Position numbers and translations under genes: made by a program. Positions 1 through 11,500 of a stretch of 64,000 nucleotides of DNA are shown here, piece by piece. Under the pieces are notes generated by a model that saw only the letters and a list, made by a program, of their open reading frames with translations, did not search any database and was not told where the DNA came from. Where the stretch lies: the NCBI GenBank assembly GCA_954871525.1, contig OX940865.1, forward strand, positions 23,606,420 to 23,670,419, read 5' to 3'. Each line of letters begins with the position of its first letter. Position 1 is the first letter of the stretch. Source of the DNA: Parietaria judaica. Taxonomy: Eukaryota; Streptophyta; Magnoliopsida; Rosales; Urticaceae.

Positions 1-165
1 AAGTATTCCTTTGTACTCGACTTAGTGTAAAGATCTCATACACCTCCAAAAATAAAATCATGTAGATGATAAAATCATTCTTTGTTATTTTTGCCATTTT
101 TATGTGAATTTTCTGTCTTTGTCGCAGTATGTATGCATATACATAGTGAAAAATGATGATCAATC

Positions 166-169
<4 letters not shown>

Positions 170-217
<48 letters not shown>

Positions 218-235
218 ATATATGTGTGTGTGATG
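170..235. repeat. (TA)n(TG)n compound microsatellite
   Basis: A run of TG, then TA, then TG dinucleotides. Similar TA runs occur at about 3197-3216, 20792-20811, 58893-58926, 63089-63116 and 63418-63440. These are likely polymorphic simple repeats with no further function visible. Confidence 0.85.
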
Positions 236-540
236 AACCCTACTCTTTGCTGGCATTTCAAATCATCCATTTCCAAAAAATATAACCAACAGATTTTTCA
301 GGTAAGCTCTTCTCACCTACTTCTAGTATTCAATTTTAAAAAAATTAAAACAAATAATCTTATTTTCTTATAACCTGAATCATTTGTATCGAAGATCCTG
401 TATGGAAACGTTGGATCCTACTGGAGCACACATGTATTAAAAAAAAACATCATATGATACATTTATCTTCGTTGATCATTAACGTATACCATCTAGAAGT
501 GTTCGACTTAATTAAGAGTCTAATTTCTAAATGAAAAGAT

Positions 541-619
541 TAATTAGTGAAAATATCCCCTGAACTCGTTAAGCTCGGGGAGCATACTTTGACAAATTCA
601 GGGGTATTTTCGCTAATTA
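541..619. repeat. 79-bp fold-back (MITE-like) hairpin
   Basis: The left arm 541-564 (TAATTAGTGAAAATATCCCC followed by TGAA) is nearly the exact reverse complement of 597-619, which ends in GCTAATTA. The loop is about 32 bp. It looks like a short inverted-repeat element; no clear target duplication was defined. Confidence 0.55.
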
Positions 620-1642
620 CTTTGGACTTAATCATCAGTTTGGCTTTGACTTTGAGGGGCAACGGCGTAATTTATTGAGTTGACAAGGTATTCGAGAGAC
701 CAATGTCCAACTTGGTAAGTAATGGAAGCGACAATTTGGTTAGTTGGTCGCTGAGAGTTTTTTTTTTTAATTATTAATTGTTGTTGGTCGTTGAGAGTTG
801 AGAGAGTTGATCACTGTATTACACAACGCCACTGAATTATAATTTAGTATATACTTTTTCAGTATTGATAATTTTGAGCTAAGGCTATTAAAAAGAGAGA
901 TTATTATAATCATCAACTTTTATTTATTAGAATTTGAAAGAGAAATGATTACAATTTAGTTACGAGTTCATAAGAGAAACTGCTAATCACGATAACACAA
1001 CATATTCAACAAATACTTTGATGTGATTCATCTACATAGAAATTATGTCACGGCATCAACTGGTGTTACCGGAAACATCTCCAGACATGGCACTTCCGTA
1101 CGAAGCCGACCCGGTTTGTGAAGCAGTGCGTCGAGCTTTTTGGAACTGCCTTATCCTGAAAGCGTCTTGAGGTAGCCGCTGGCTCTGCACGCTTCTTGTG
1201 TCGTCGTCCTCCGGCCCTGTAACAGTTAGTGGAGTTCGTCAAATAACCGACTGCCCAGCTAAACGCTGCAACTTTAGGCGGGAAAGACGGTTATGATATT
1301 ACAGATTCCCCGTTTCAATGGACGATAAAGTCACAAATGGTCAATCTTCTCTTAGAAATTAGTCAATAGAATTACAGAGAAATTAGTCAATAAGACTCAG
1401 AGAGTTTCTAAAAGAACTTCCCTTAGAAAATCGGTGAAAAAACAATTTTTTACCTTTAGTGAAATTGTAAAATGGGTACGTGCGGGAGAGTGACTGAAAG
1501 CTCTCGAGTGCGTAATTGTTCTTCATTAGTGAAAATCGACAATCATTGCAGTAAGTCGAGATATCGAACCAAGTAAAGAAAATCTCCTTGTGTCAATTTA
1601 CTTTTACTGTTTTTGGGATCGGGTTGAATCAGATTTTGGATA

Positions 1643-2789
1643 GGGTAAATGAACGAAATGCCCATTTGTGTCTCTATGTTTTAAAAAAATGCCAATTTCT
1701 AATTATGGTAATCATAACTACCAATAAATTGATATATGGACTAATATGCCCTTTTAATTTTTAAATCACATTTAAATTTAAACCATGTTTAATCTTAATT
1801 TTATTTTTTTAATTAAAATAAAAAATAAAAAATTTCCTTATATGTAGCAAACAAATTGATTTTTAAGTAACTGATTGATTTTTAAAAATTCCAGAATTAA
1901 ATTCGAAATATTTACATATATTCAGTGTTAAAACGATTTAATTTAAAAAAAAAATTCTACCAATTATATTACACTGAAAATAAAATTGTGATCAATATTT
2001 TTTTCTTTAAAATAGGTATATACATAACTGATTGATTTTAACATCCCTTACTTATATTTCAAATATTTTAATCGTATTAATCACTATTAAAATGAATTTA
2101 TTTAATTAAAAATTGCTAAATACATAAAATCGTTTATTTCCTTAAAAATAACTAAATATCGTCTTTATTTGTTAATCAAATTTTCAAAAATGAATTAAAA
2201 ATAAATCCTATTATATTTACGTACCTATATTTACGATTCTATATTTACGTAATTATAACTACGATTCTGTATTTTATTTACGATTTACAAATGGGTAACT
2301 ATATTTACGATTAGAAATTTTATCTACAGTTATGTTTTCAGTAATTTTATTTACGATTTACAAAATGGTAACTATATTTACGATTTAGTAGTTTTATTTA
2401 CAGTTTCGTTGTTATAGGTTTCTCATCTATTTAACTTCGTAGTTATAGGTTTCGCGTCTATTATATTTTCAGTAATTTTATTTACGATATACAAATTTGT
2501 AACTATATTTACGATTTAGTAATTTGTAACAATTTTGAAAATGTGTATTACCATAATTAAATGATATCCTAATTAATAGGTTGAAATTTTCAATCATAAT
2601 TATAGGAACAAATAATTTTGAAATTAATATATATTATAAATAAATATTAAACGAAAATTTAAAATTAGAATTAACATTAGGGTTAATATGGTCCATAACA
2701 ATTTATTAATGGGCATAAATTAATTTTGTAAAACTATGGGTATTTCTCTTAAACTTTAGGTGTATTTTGGACATTTTGTGGGTTTTCTA
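1643..2789. mobile_element. Non-autonomous Mutator-like element (MULE) in the CSTF77 duplicate
   Basis: The element is flanked by a 9-bp direct repeat TTTTGGATA (1634-1642 and 2790-2798), the target-site length typical of Mutator-like elements. It begins GGGTAAATGAACGAAATGCC and its right end is a diverged inverted copy, for example TGGACATTTTGTG against CATTTCGTTC. The parental CSTF77 copy at about 32110-32145 has the uninterrupted site, so the insertion came after the duplication. No transposase is encoded. Inside, about 2215-2525, is an imperfect array built around the phrase TATATTTACGATT. Confidence 0.78.
2215..2525. repeat. Imperfect internal repeats (TATTTACGATT phrases) inside the MULE
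   Basis: Phrases such as AACTATATTTACGATT and AGTAATTTTATTTACGAT recur several times at irregular spacing of roughly 60-130 bp. This sub-terminal repetition is internal to the 1643-2789 element. Confidence 0.6.
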
Positions 2790-3689
2790 TTTTGGATATT
2801 AATCTTCACATTATGAATGAGAAGGAAGAAACAACTCACAGTCTTGGTTTGCCCCTGGTCGGTTGCCCCTTCGGAAGAGCGGGATGTGCCTTGGCCGAAG
2901 AAGAAAGCCAGCAGCGGAAGAAGGCGTAGCATTCGGCTTCGCAATCGGTATTCGGTATGTTGCTCTGCAAACAGATGGATAAAACAATATCCACGTTTGG
3001 CGTCGGACCTGATATAATATAATCAGCCAATTATAATGCGAATGATAAATCACAAACGTCAAGTTCTTAAACAGTAGAAATATATGAAGTTAGGCGTGTT
3101 CTAAATCAATAAACTTCTATGTAAAGGGCATTAATGGAAAATTGGAAAACGTGTTTCTCTGCTCGATTATTTGTGCAAAAAAAAAAAAGAATATTAACTA
3201 TATATATATATATATTAATTTCTTAATTGGCAATAATAACCCTGAACTTTACATGTTGGTGCATTTTGCCACGGCAGGATTACCTTTGTTACTAAATAAA
3301 TATGTTGCCCCCTATGCGTAGTTTAAAAAAATATATATCAACTTGTGCTCGAGGTTGTTTCTGTTAATTAGTTGTCTAACGAGATCAATATGCTTGATCG
3401 TGACTATTGAGAAGCAATTATATAGTCCAGTTTTCAAAGAAATATTAGGATAATGTCCCACGTGAGCAAAGAAAAATATCAACCCCCAGTTTTGACAAAA
3501 TCTGCTGAAGATTGTGAAAAAACTTATTCAAGTTGTCTTCAGTTTGCGTGTCATTTTTTATCTTTGACAAATCATCATTAACACTTAGCTTTCAAAGTTT
3601 TCTAAATGAAAACCAAGAATTCGCATGAGTTAAAAAGTGCTTGCGTCCCAAAAAGATAACTAAAATAATTAATTAGAGTAGATGCACAA

Positions 3690-5090
3690 AAAGGATGTGT
3701 CGAGCCTCGTTCATTTATCGAAAGAGGCTTTACGTACATAGGCAGTCGGGGCTAATTTCATGCCTCACTTATCAAAATGCGTTACATAGGGGTTACTACT
3801 GGTGGTACTGCTTCATATGCTGGACGTTCCACGGGTGCGTGATTTCTTTCCCGTTCATTTCTTTGAGGCGATATGTGCCATCGCGGATGACCTGGCGGAT
3901 ACGATACGGTCCTTCCCAAGTTGGGCCGAGGACGCCTGCTCCGAACACTTGGGTGTTTGGTCCTACCTTCCTCAGGACCAAGCTTCCTTCGCTGAAGCGA
4001 CAGGCTTTTACTTTGGAATTGTAGTGACGCCCCACTATCCTTTTCTGAGCAACTAGGCGGGTGTATGCGTCGTTTCGCTTTTCTTCTATCAAATCGAGCT
4101 CTTGACACAAGGCCTCATCGTTCTTTTCTTTGTCGAAGTATTCTACCCGTGCTGATGGGACTGCTATCTGTGCTGGTATAACCGCTTCAACGCCGTAAGT
4201 TAGGGCGAAATGAGTTTCTCCGTTAGCATTGCGGGTTGTCGTTCGATACGCCCACAAGACCGACGGGAGTTCCTCGGCCCATTTTCCTTTCTTCTCGTCC
4301 AATTTCTTCTTTAAAATTGTCTAGATCGGGGATGAGAATGTGTTGTTGATTCCGAGCTCATCACAGAAAGCCCGGAGGTTCACGTTGTCAAATTGCCTTG
4401 CGTTATCTTTGATGAGCGATTCGGGTATCCCGTGGCGACATATTATGTTCTTCCAAATGAAGTTTGTGGTGTTGACTTGCGTGATTTTTCCGATCGGCTC
4501 TGCCTCGACCCATTTTGTGAAGTAATCGACAGTGACAATTGCATGTCCGAGCCCTCCTGGTGCCTTAGGAAGTTTCCCGATCAAGTCGATTCCCCATTTT
4601 CCAAAGGGCCAAGGAATCATGACTGGGCACAAAGGGACTTCGAGCTGTCGAGGGATTTTGGAGAAACGTTGACATTTGTCGCAATCTCGGGCCATCTCGT
4701 GAGCATCCTTCTTGAGGGTCGGCCAGAAATAGCCTTGCTTGAGGACTTTTAGGGCGAGAGACCGACCGGCCGATTGATTTCCACATACGCCTTCATGGAT
4801 CTCCCGCAGGACACGGTTTGAATCGATGTTGGAGAGGCATTTGAGTAGCGGTTGCGAGAATCCCCTCTTGTACAGGGTGCCCTCATTCATCACGTATCGG
4901 GTAGCTCGGTAATTGAGTCACTTAGCCTCCTTGCGGTCTGCGGGTACGCGGTCTCGTGCATCAGGTATTCTATCAATGGTATCAGCCAGCTTTCTTCGGC
5001 TTCGCTTCGTTGCTTTCGGCCTCACCGCAACGGTTTCTCTCTTCCCAACCTTCCTCAGTGTGAGAGACTTCCTTGACTCTGTATTTATAA
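3690..5090 (-). mobile_element. Decayed Ty3/gypsy retrotransposon pol fragment (integrase, Tat-like)
   Basis: Read on the minus strand from about 5080 to 3796. First comes a pre-integrase stretch with a frameshift near 4945 and an in-frame stop next to the LNYRATRY motif. The integrase zinc-binding region follows (H and C residues around GYFWPTLKKDAHEMARDCDKC), then the integrase core: WGIDLIG holds the first catalytic Asp, and KDNARQFDN the second, where the usual Gly after DN is Ala. The expected HPQANGQVE-type segment bearing the catalytic Glu is missing: SSPI is followed directly by a stop and TILKKKLDEK at about 4320. The C-terminal part, 3796-4302, ends in GTYRLKEMNGKEITHPWNVQH and two stop codons, as in non-chromodomain Tat-type elements. 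No LTR was recognised. The element is dead. Confidence 0.9.
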
Positions 5091-6179
5091 GAAGTACTTT
5101 GACAATTATACAATTTCACTTTTTTTTTTATTCTCATCTACTTATTATATTATCACTGTAAGATCCAGTTTACTTATGATGTATGTAACAACTACGATTA
5201 TTTCAAGATGTATGCATAATCAATCATGTCGATTTTACATGATCAATGTGTATTTATGATCAAGAAGGATACATACTATTTATTGGTTGATTTTTATATA
5301 TGAAATTGGTTGTTTTGTTTTTTATTCGTTTCGCATAATTTAAACCATGATTTTGTAATGAGAATATAAGGCAATATACTTGATTGTTCAATTTAAAAAA
5401 ATATTCATCAATGTTGCATTTCTTTGTTTGCTAAAATGATGACAACCTGCCAACTACATAATTAGAAATTCTATTGAAGCAAACTATTTAAAAAATCGGT
5501 TCGATAAAGTATGTCTTTTCGCTAAGTCAAGATTTTAAGGTATAATTTTTTAGTTTGCAAACATGACAGAAAGAAAAGAAAAAATAAAAGAAAACTCATC
5601 ATCTTTCAATAGTAGAAGGTTACATTACATATTATTGCATACTGTTTTAGATATCTATAAAAGATTAACGATCATAAAATATTTATATTATTTAAGTAGT
5701 CCTTTTTGTTGAGATGATGTTTATCTTTCGTTACTGACTTAAAAATATAAAAACTTATATATACGGTTCATATTTTGCTCTATAAGTGTTTATTGGAATG
5801 TGTAACTCTTAAAAAAAATCATAGGATACCGATTATGGAAGCTACTTTAGATAAAGAATAATCGAGAGCTTATAAGCTTGGCCTATGTATTTCTTTGATG
5901 ACATAGTATTTTATTCTATTCAATGATATTACATATTAGAGAAATCATATCTATGCATGTTGATTACCGGAGTTAAATAACGAAGAGAAACAATAGCATA
6001 GTAATTTTTATATTTATATAAGTGAGATATTTGTGCTTATGTTAATTCATCTCTCGATTTGCTTATGGTGACATATTTTATTTTTTTACATGTGATACTT
6101 GTCCTTATGTTATATTATTTATTGGTTTTTTTTTTATACATGCGGATGCGGATTTAAAACCGGATTCCGGGTTTTAGTT
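5091..6179. other. AT-rich intergenic sequence, no gene seen
   Basis: No conserved coding motif, RNA gene or clear inverted repeat is visible. The sequence is strongly AT-rich with many stops in all frames. Confidence 0.5.
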
Positions 6180-6180
6180 A

Positions 6181-6300
6181 AAGAAAACGACATACATGTG
6201 CTATAACAATTATGTTAGACAAAAACGACAAGAAATTCAGCTTCAAAATAAGGTTTGATAAAAAGATGAGAAATAAGATATATACGATATGTTGCGGAAT
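6181..6300. repeat. Segment shared with 27975-28092
   Basis: About 120 bp starting near CGACATACATGTGCTATAAC is nearly identical to 27975-28092, ending at the shared phrase TTGCGGAATAG. In both places it borders fragments of the TFIIIC gene. It is a block of the proposed old duplication. Confidence 0.8.
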
Positions 6301-6443
6301 AGGTATACATTTGCATTGACCTTTCTGTAGTAGATATACCAGAAACTCGAGGAAAATACAATTTTAGTCTTAAGAAATATCGAAAAACTAACGGACGATG
6401 TTACAACAGATTATGAATTCTACCTGAATTAGTTCTAGCACCA
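6297..6443 (-). pseudogene. TFIIIC-subunit gene shard (exon 7/exon 6 junction)
   Basis: This stretch matches 17465-17725 of the intact TFIIIC gene (phrases AGGTATACATTTGCATTGAC and AGTCTTAAGAAATATCGAAA), but about 115 bp that form the 5' part of exon 7 (about 17496-17609) are deleted. Intron 6 sequence is retained, so it is a genomic fragment, not a processed copy. It lies in the same orientation as the parent gene. Confidence 0.82.
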
Positions 6444-8562
6444 TGTGGTTTATTATTTCCACATGTGGTTTTAATATTATTTCCACTCAGTTATTATTTT
6501 AATATTTTTTTACGTTTTCATGTGGTTTTAGCGCGTACGCTAAGCCCAAACTGGCTCCGCTCCTATATATATATAATTATATATATATATATATATAAAT
6601 CTGCTTATTAAAACTAATAATAATGCCGTTTTGAGAGAAGACTACGTGTCGTATAAAAATATACATGTCGTATAAATTATACATATAATAAATAAATAAA
6701 AAATTACTCTCTCCTTTAGCTCGTAACTAAAAGCATAAACACATATTTAGAATCTTGTTGAGAGCTGTATCAAACCCACGCTTATATTTTAAGCTCCTAC
6801 ACTATACAGAGAACAAACATGCGCATGAAAACCTAGACACAAGAAGACGTGAGCTGCTCTTCGTAAACGACTTATTAAGTATCGCCTTGAAAAGTCTAAG
6901 AATGTCAACGGCACGTAATAACTTCAAGAGAAGTGTACCGAAAGCCGTCGGCGCGGTGTTTCCGGCTGTCGTCGGTGAACTTCGAACGTTGGCGGTGGCA
7001 CGCACTTCGGCTCTTGTCTGCAAGCTTCGAACGTCGTCGGCGGTACTCCGGTGATCGTCGTCGGTACGTCTCCGATAGTCGCCGGCCTATACAGCCGTAA
7101 TCAGTTGAGATTCAAAAATAAAAGTAGAGTCAAAGAGAATAAACATACAAATTGAACTTATTTCGAAGACAAGAAAGAAAAAAAACCTTACATGAAGAAG
7201 TATCAGTCACTGGATCTCTATAATCGGAGTTGTCGTTTGATGATCCAGTTATTATGTAGCCAGGAACCACTGAGTCGTTTTTCTCATAACCAAAAGCATA
7301 GCGTCGTTTTCAACAAAACGACATCTCCGAACTCTCTGCTACATGGTATTTACTATTTAGGAATATCAAAAGCAATTAAAATAAAGAGGACACATTTTTA
7401 GATGTCATAATTAAATTAATAAGAAACGCATAATTTAGTAAGTGAGGAATTCAGCAGTCAACGGTGATGATTGTCGGAGACTCTGGACCATTGATCCTTG
7501 CAAAATGTGAAAGTTTTTTTCTTATATATATTGGATATTTTATTAGAATTCATGTTTGTAGATATATTTTATATATTTGACTTTTCTATATAAATATGTA
7601 TGCAGTATTTCCCAGCAAAGCTGAGATGGTAAATTATACAAGTTAAAGAGTTGAATCAAGCCTGGTTTGTGTTGAGGGATGCTACATACACGACATTGAT
7701 TCGTTGGGGGAAGAAGTGAGAGTCTACATACACTACATATTATTTCATGTATATTTTTATTTATTATATTATCTTTTTTTTTACTAACTATGTAATTCCC
7801 GGATCACATAAGTTATTCAATTCACTACGAGTTTCATCTTCGAGTCTTTTTCGAAGAAGTTGAGCAATCATGAATCTCGATCATATCGTGATGTCGGAAC
7901 ATTCAAGATCAGCACTGTAGGAACACTAAGACTTAAATGTCGCAATATTTCAAATTAGTGTTAATTTTATTCTTTAGAGCTTTGCGCTTTGCGAATATGA
8001 TCGGAAAATTCAGGTAACATAGGAAAGAACAGTTCCGTTCTCCGATTCACAGGATGCCGATTTTCATTGTATCTCGGAGCTCTGCCCGCAGTTTCAAAAT
8101 GTTGTAGTTCACTGCTTTTTTTAATTTAAGAAGCGTCAAACTCGCCCGGTTCTTTCGTTACTTCAACATCGAGGTGAACACTAACCCAATACCAGGCCCA
8201 ATAAAATGATTAAAAATTATATAAGTTATAAATTTTAATAGTAAAAGAAATAAAAATAAAAATATTAGACATTTAAATCGTTATTAAGGTCGCTTCGAAA
8301 AAGACATCTGCGAGATCGATAATAAGAAGAAGAAAAAACATGACAATAATATTTAACGAAATTAACTTGAAGCCCATACTCTCACGACTTTTCTTGTACA
8401 AAGTACAAACTAGTTATAAATAATAAAATATATAAATAAAAAGGTGGATATTTACATGCATTACTAATAATTTAATTTTTTGGACAAAATAATTTATTAC
8501 AACAATTAAAAAGCTAAAATGTATGTTAAGGACGTATATAATATAAACGGACAAATAGATAG
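6444..8562. other. AT-rich sequence downstream of the TFIIIC gene, no gene assigned
   Basis: A moderately GC-rich patch at about 6900-7100 contains CGTCGGCG/GCCGGCG-type phrases and open frames on both strands, but no recognisable domain; it may be a fragment of an old element. A TA-rich palindromic tract lies at about 6563-6600. Nothing else is supportable. Confidence 0.4.
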
Positions 8563-11500
8563 TCAGAGTACGGAAGTGCTAAGGGGATTCGCGAAGAAAT
8601 GCTGGCGGAAAACGGTCTCCGATTGGCTAGCAGCGAGAAGGATCGACGGAGGCATTTTTGACGCAGTTTGGCTCATCTTCTTCATGTAAAGGTGTTTATC
8701 GAGCACCATCAGCTCTACAAACTCTCTACAGCTCTGCCACATTTCCAATTACAGTTTTGCATCAATTTTCCGGAGATAGCAAGTTATGTGTATAAACAAT
8801 GTTCATTTGTCCGATTGTGACGAGGAGCTTTCGATGCAATTTCCGACGTGAATAAATATAGTTTTAGAGTTAAGATTACTGGACTAGAATATTAATTTTG
8901 TGCTCCTTGTCGTGATTATATATATTATAAATGTTATTTCCGAAATTATTAGATATATTATTAGTACATTTTTAGGAAGAAAGCTACTATTTTATTTTTA
9001 GAAGCACCATCTTCCTTATGCGTTAAACTACGAAGACAGTTCTTGATGTTTCGTAATTAAAAATATTTTTATTATTTTTCTCAAATTTTATAGGACTTTC
9101 GTACTAACAAATTTTCGAAGATTAGACTCCTTACTTGCTTCTACAATAAGGTCGTAATCTAACATATGGTTTGATCAACTAATTGATAAAAATAGTATGA
9201 GTCATTCGTCGTGTACAAATTAAATTTTCCTTCGTTTTTATCCGCTAGGGGCATAGCTGTCAAAAATTACAATTCAAAGAAAATTTGCACCAACATATGC
9301 AAAGTTCAGAATCATATACTATAATTTTTATGACAATATTATCGAGGTTAATTTATCAAGGGATATTTTAGTAATGTTAGTTAGAGACGGGACCATACAA
9401 ATTTTTATGACTTAATATTATCAATATTATCGAGGTTACTAATTATCAAGGGATATTTTAGTAATGTTAGTTAGAGTCGGGACCATTGTTTTAAAAGGCG
9501 TTTCCAAGGCGCGCCTTGAGGCGCGCCTCGGCGAGGCAAAGAGGCCAATCGCCTTTTTTAAGACGCCTTTCCACCGCAGCTCAAGGCGGACGCTTTGTCT
9601 CACGCATCACGCATTGAGGCGTGAGATTTCGAGGCGTGATATTGATGCGTTTAACATTTTTAAATTGGGCTAATTAATTTTTTAAAATATTTAAAAAGCC
9701 CATATTCGTGTAACCTAATAAAAAACCCTAAAAGCCTCTTCGTATGTCTCATTAGTATTATTAATTACTATATATATAATATTATATGTGCTATGTCGAT
9801 TTTTATTTTATGGTTATTATGAGTTTTTGAGACATTTTATGCTTATGAGACTTTTATGTTGTTTTGTTTTGGACTGATTGAGTTTTAGATTTATGTTATT
9901 TGAGGATTTTATTATACCTTATGTTATATATATTTTTATAATTATTTATATATTATAATATCGAGGCTTACGCCTCGATCGCCTTGAGGCTTACGCCTTG
10001 AGGCACGGAAGGAAAAACGCCTCGAGGCTAAAAACCGTTATTTAAAACCTTGGTCGGGACCATACAAATTTTTATTAATCAAAATTATTAATTTATCGAG
10101 TATTAATTTAACGAGCTTCTACTTTATATTCTCAAGATACAAGTATTAGGCGACGTACCTGTGGATTCAACACGTCCATCCGATTCACAATATCATCCTA
10201 TTTTATGGTAAGAAAAAGAAGTTATAAATCAATGATATACATTTTTTATTATATATATAACTACATGTTAATTAGATCGTAGAATTTATTTGAGAATAGT
10301 ATCTGCAATATGATAAATAATAAAATTTAAATCGTGATAATTTTTTATTATTTAATAAATATTAATAAGCACAACCTCGCTAATCATTTAGTACAAGCTT
10401 AAACGATTTTCTTTGATTTCCTTCTCAGTTCCGGTTATCTGGCACGTTCAGATGCGGAACTGGTATGAAGACTGACAAAAAATGGTTTTGAGCCAGCATC
10501 TACCATTTTAAACCAGTAGCCAGTGGAAAAAGATGAGCGGTAAAATATTAAATTTTTGACAAACAAATATGTGGAATCCCAGTAACGGTATTGGTGAATC
10601 TTGGTTCCCGGTTTTTATCCAAAATATACAGGTTTTGAAATCAGGAACAGTATTCAAACCAGTACTAGGTTTTATATAAGCATGTTCATTTTTATTTTTA
10701 CAAGAAATGGTTGTTATGCAAGATGATAAAAGAAATACCTCCAATATCCCCGGATATCGCATAACTAATCCAAGCACACGTCTTTGCAGTCCTCCGTAAA
10801 CCACCTTATTAATCGTCCCATCTCCATTCATCCACGGAAATATCGGCACGCATAATTCAGAAGAAAAGAACGGCTCGCTTTTTTTATGAGACTCGTCAAC
10901 CTCTTTTGGAGAATTAATAACCGACACTTTGTGCACAGCCTCGCCGCTCGTGCTCCCTGGATAACGATTCTTTGGATCCGAGACTAAATTGCTGTAATAA
11001 TTATCCATGCGTTGTGCTTTAAGATCTTGGCCTTTGTTGGCCGTAACCGTATACTTGGAACGATATGAAGCATCAACTATATGAACAGAGTCAAAAGCGT
11101 TGACCTGTGAAAGAATCGAGGTACAAATGACTTACTGAATCTTCACTGGAACGTTACGACGGAAAATAAATCATTGAGTTTTTATATAGCCACCTGTAGA
11201 ACTAACCTTCAAAACGCGTCCAAATGTTTGGAGCACAGAGATTATAAGTTCCGGAATTTTATTTCCACCTGAAAGAAAACGGGAAAAACTCCTTACAAAC
11301 AGCAAACATGATAGAGATTTGAGCTTGAATTCACCCATATAGATGAATAAAATACTTTGTTATTAAAAATCAAAGACCGGAATAATAAATGGTAAAAATA
11401 ATCAGTCTATGATTCAAGAGGTAGACCGTTTGCTCCCGATAAAAAGTCTCTAATTAAAATAAAACCAAAAATTTGGCTAATCACTTTAATTTATAATTTA

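Larger units (their letters stand above)
1..667. other. AT-rich intergenic sequence with microsatellite
   Basis: I see no gene here. The short reading frame over 104-373 runs through a TA/TG microsatellite (about 170-235) and shows no conserved motif, so I treat it as chance. The stretch also holds a small hairpin element at 541-619, listed separately. Confidence 0.6.
668..3480 (-). pseudogene. Duplicated 3' end of CSTF77 (last two exons plus introns), non-functional
   Basis: This block aligns with about 31048-32765, the 3' end of the intact CSTF77 gene further right, including intron and 3' flanking sequence; similarity stops abruptly near 3480 inside what is intron 21 of the parent. The copy of the last exon is 1056-1216 and ends with the same C-terminal residues (SGDVSGNTS, stop TGA at 1056-1058). 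The copy of the penultimate exon is 2840-3008; it carries a 7-bp insertion and deletions of 8 and 1 bp relative to the parent, net -2, so it is frameshifted. Upstream exons are absent. Introns are retained, so this is a DNA-level duplicate, not a retrocopy. A transposon (1643-2789) sits in the intron between the two exon copies. Confidence 0.88.

Noticed and set aside
2756..3062. Several overlapping short reading frames on both strands
   Set aside because: They are shadows of the frameshifted copy of CSTF77 exon 22.
6755..7054. 99-codon plus-strand frame and its minus-strand shadow
   Set aside because: GC-richer patch open on both strands, no domain, no splice context; insufficient for a gene.
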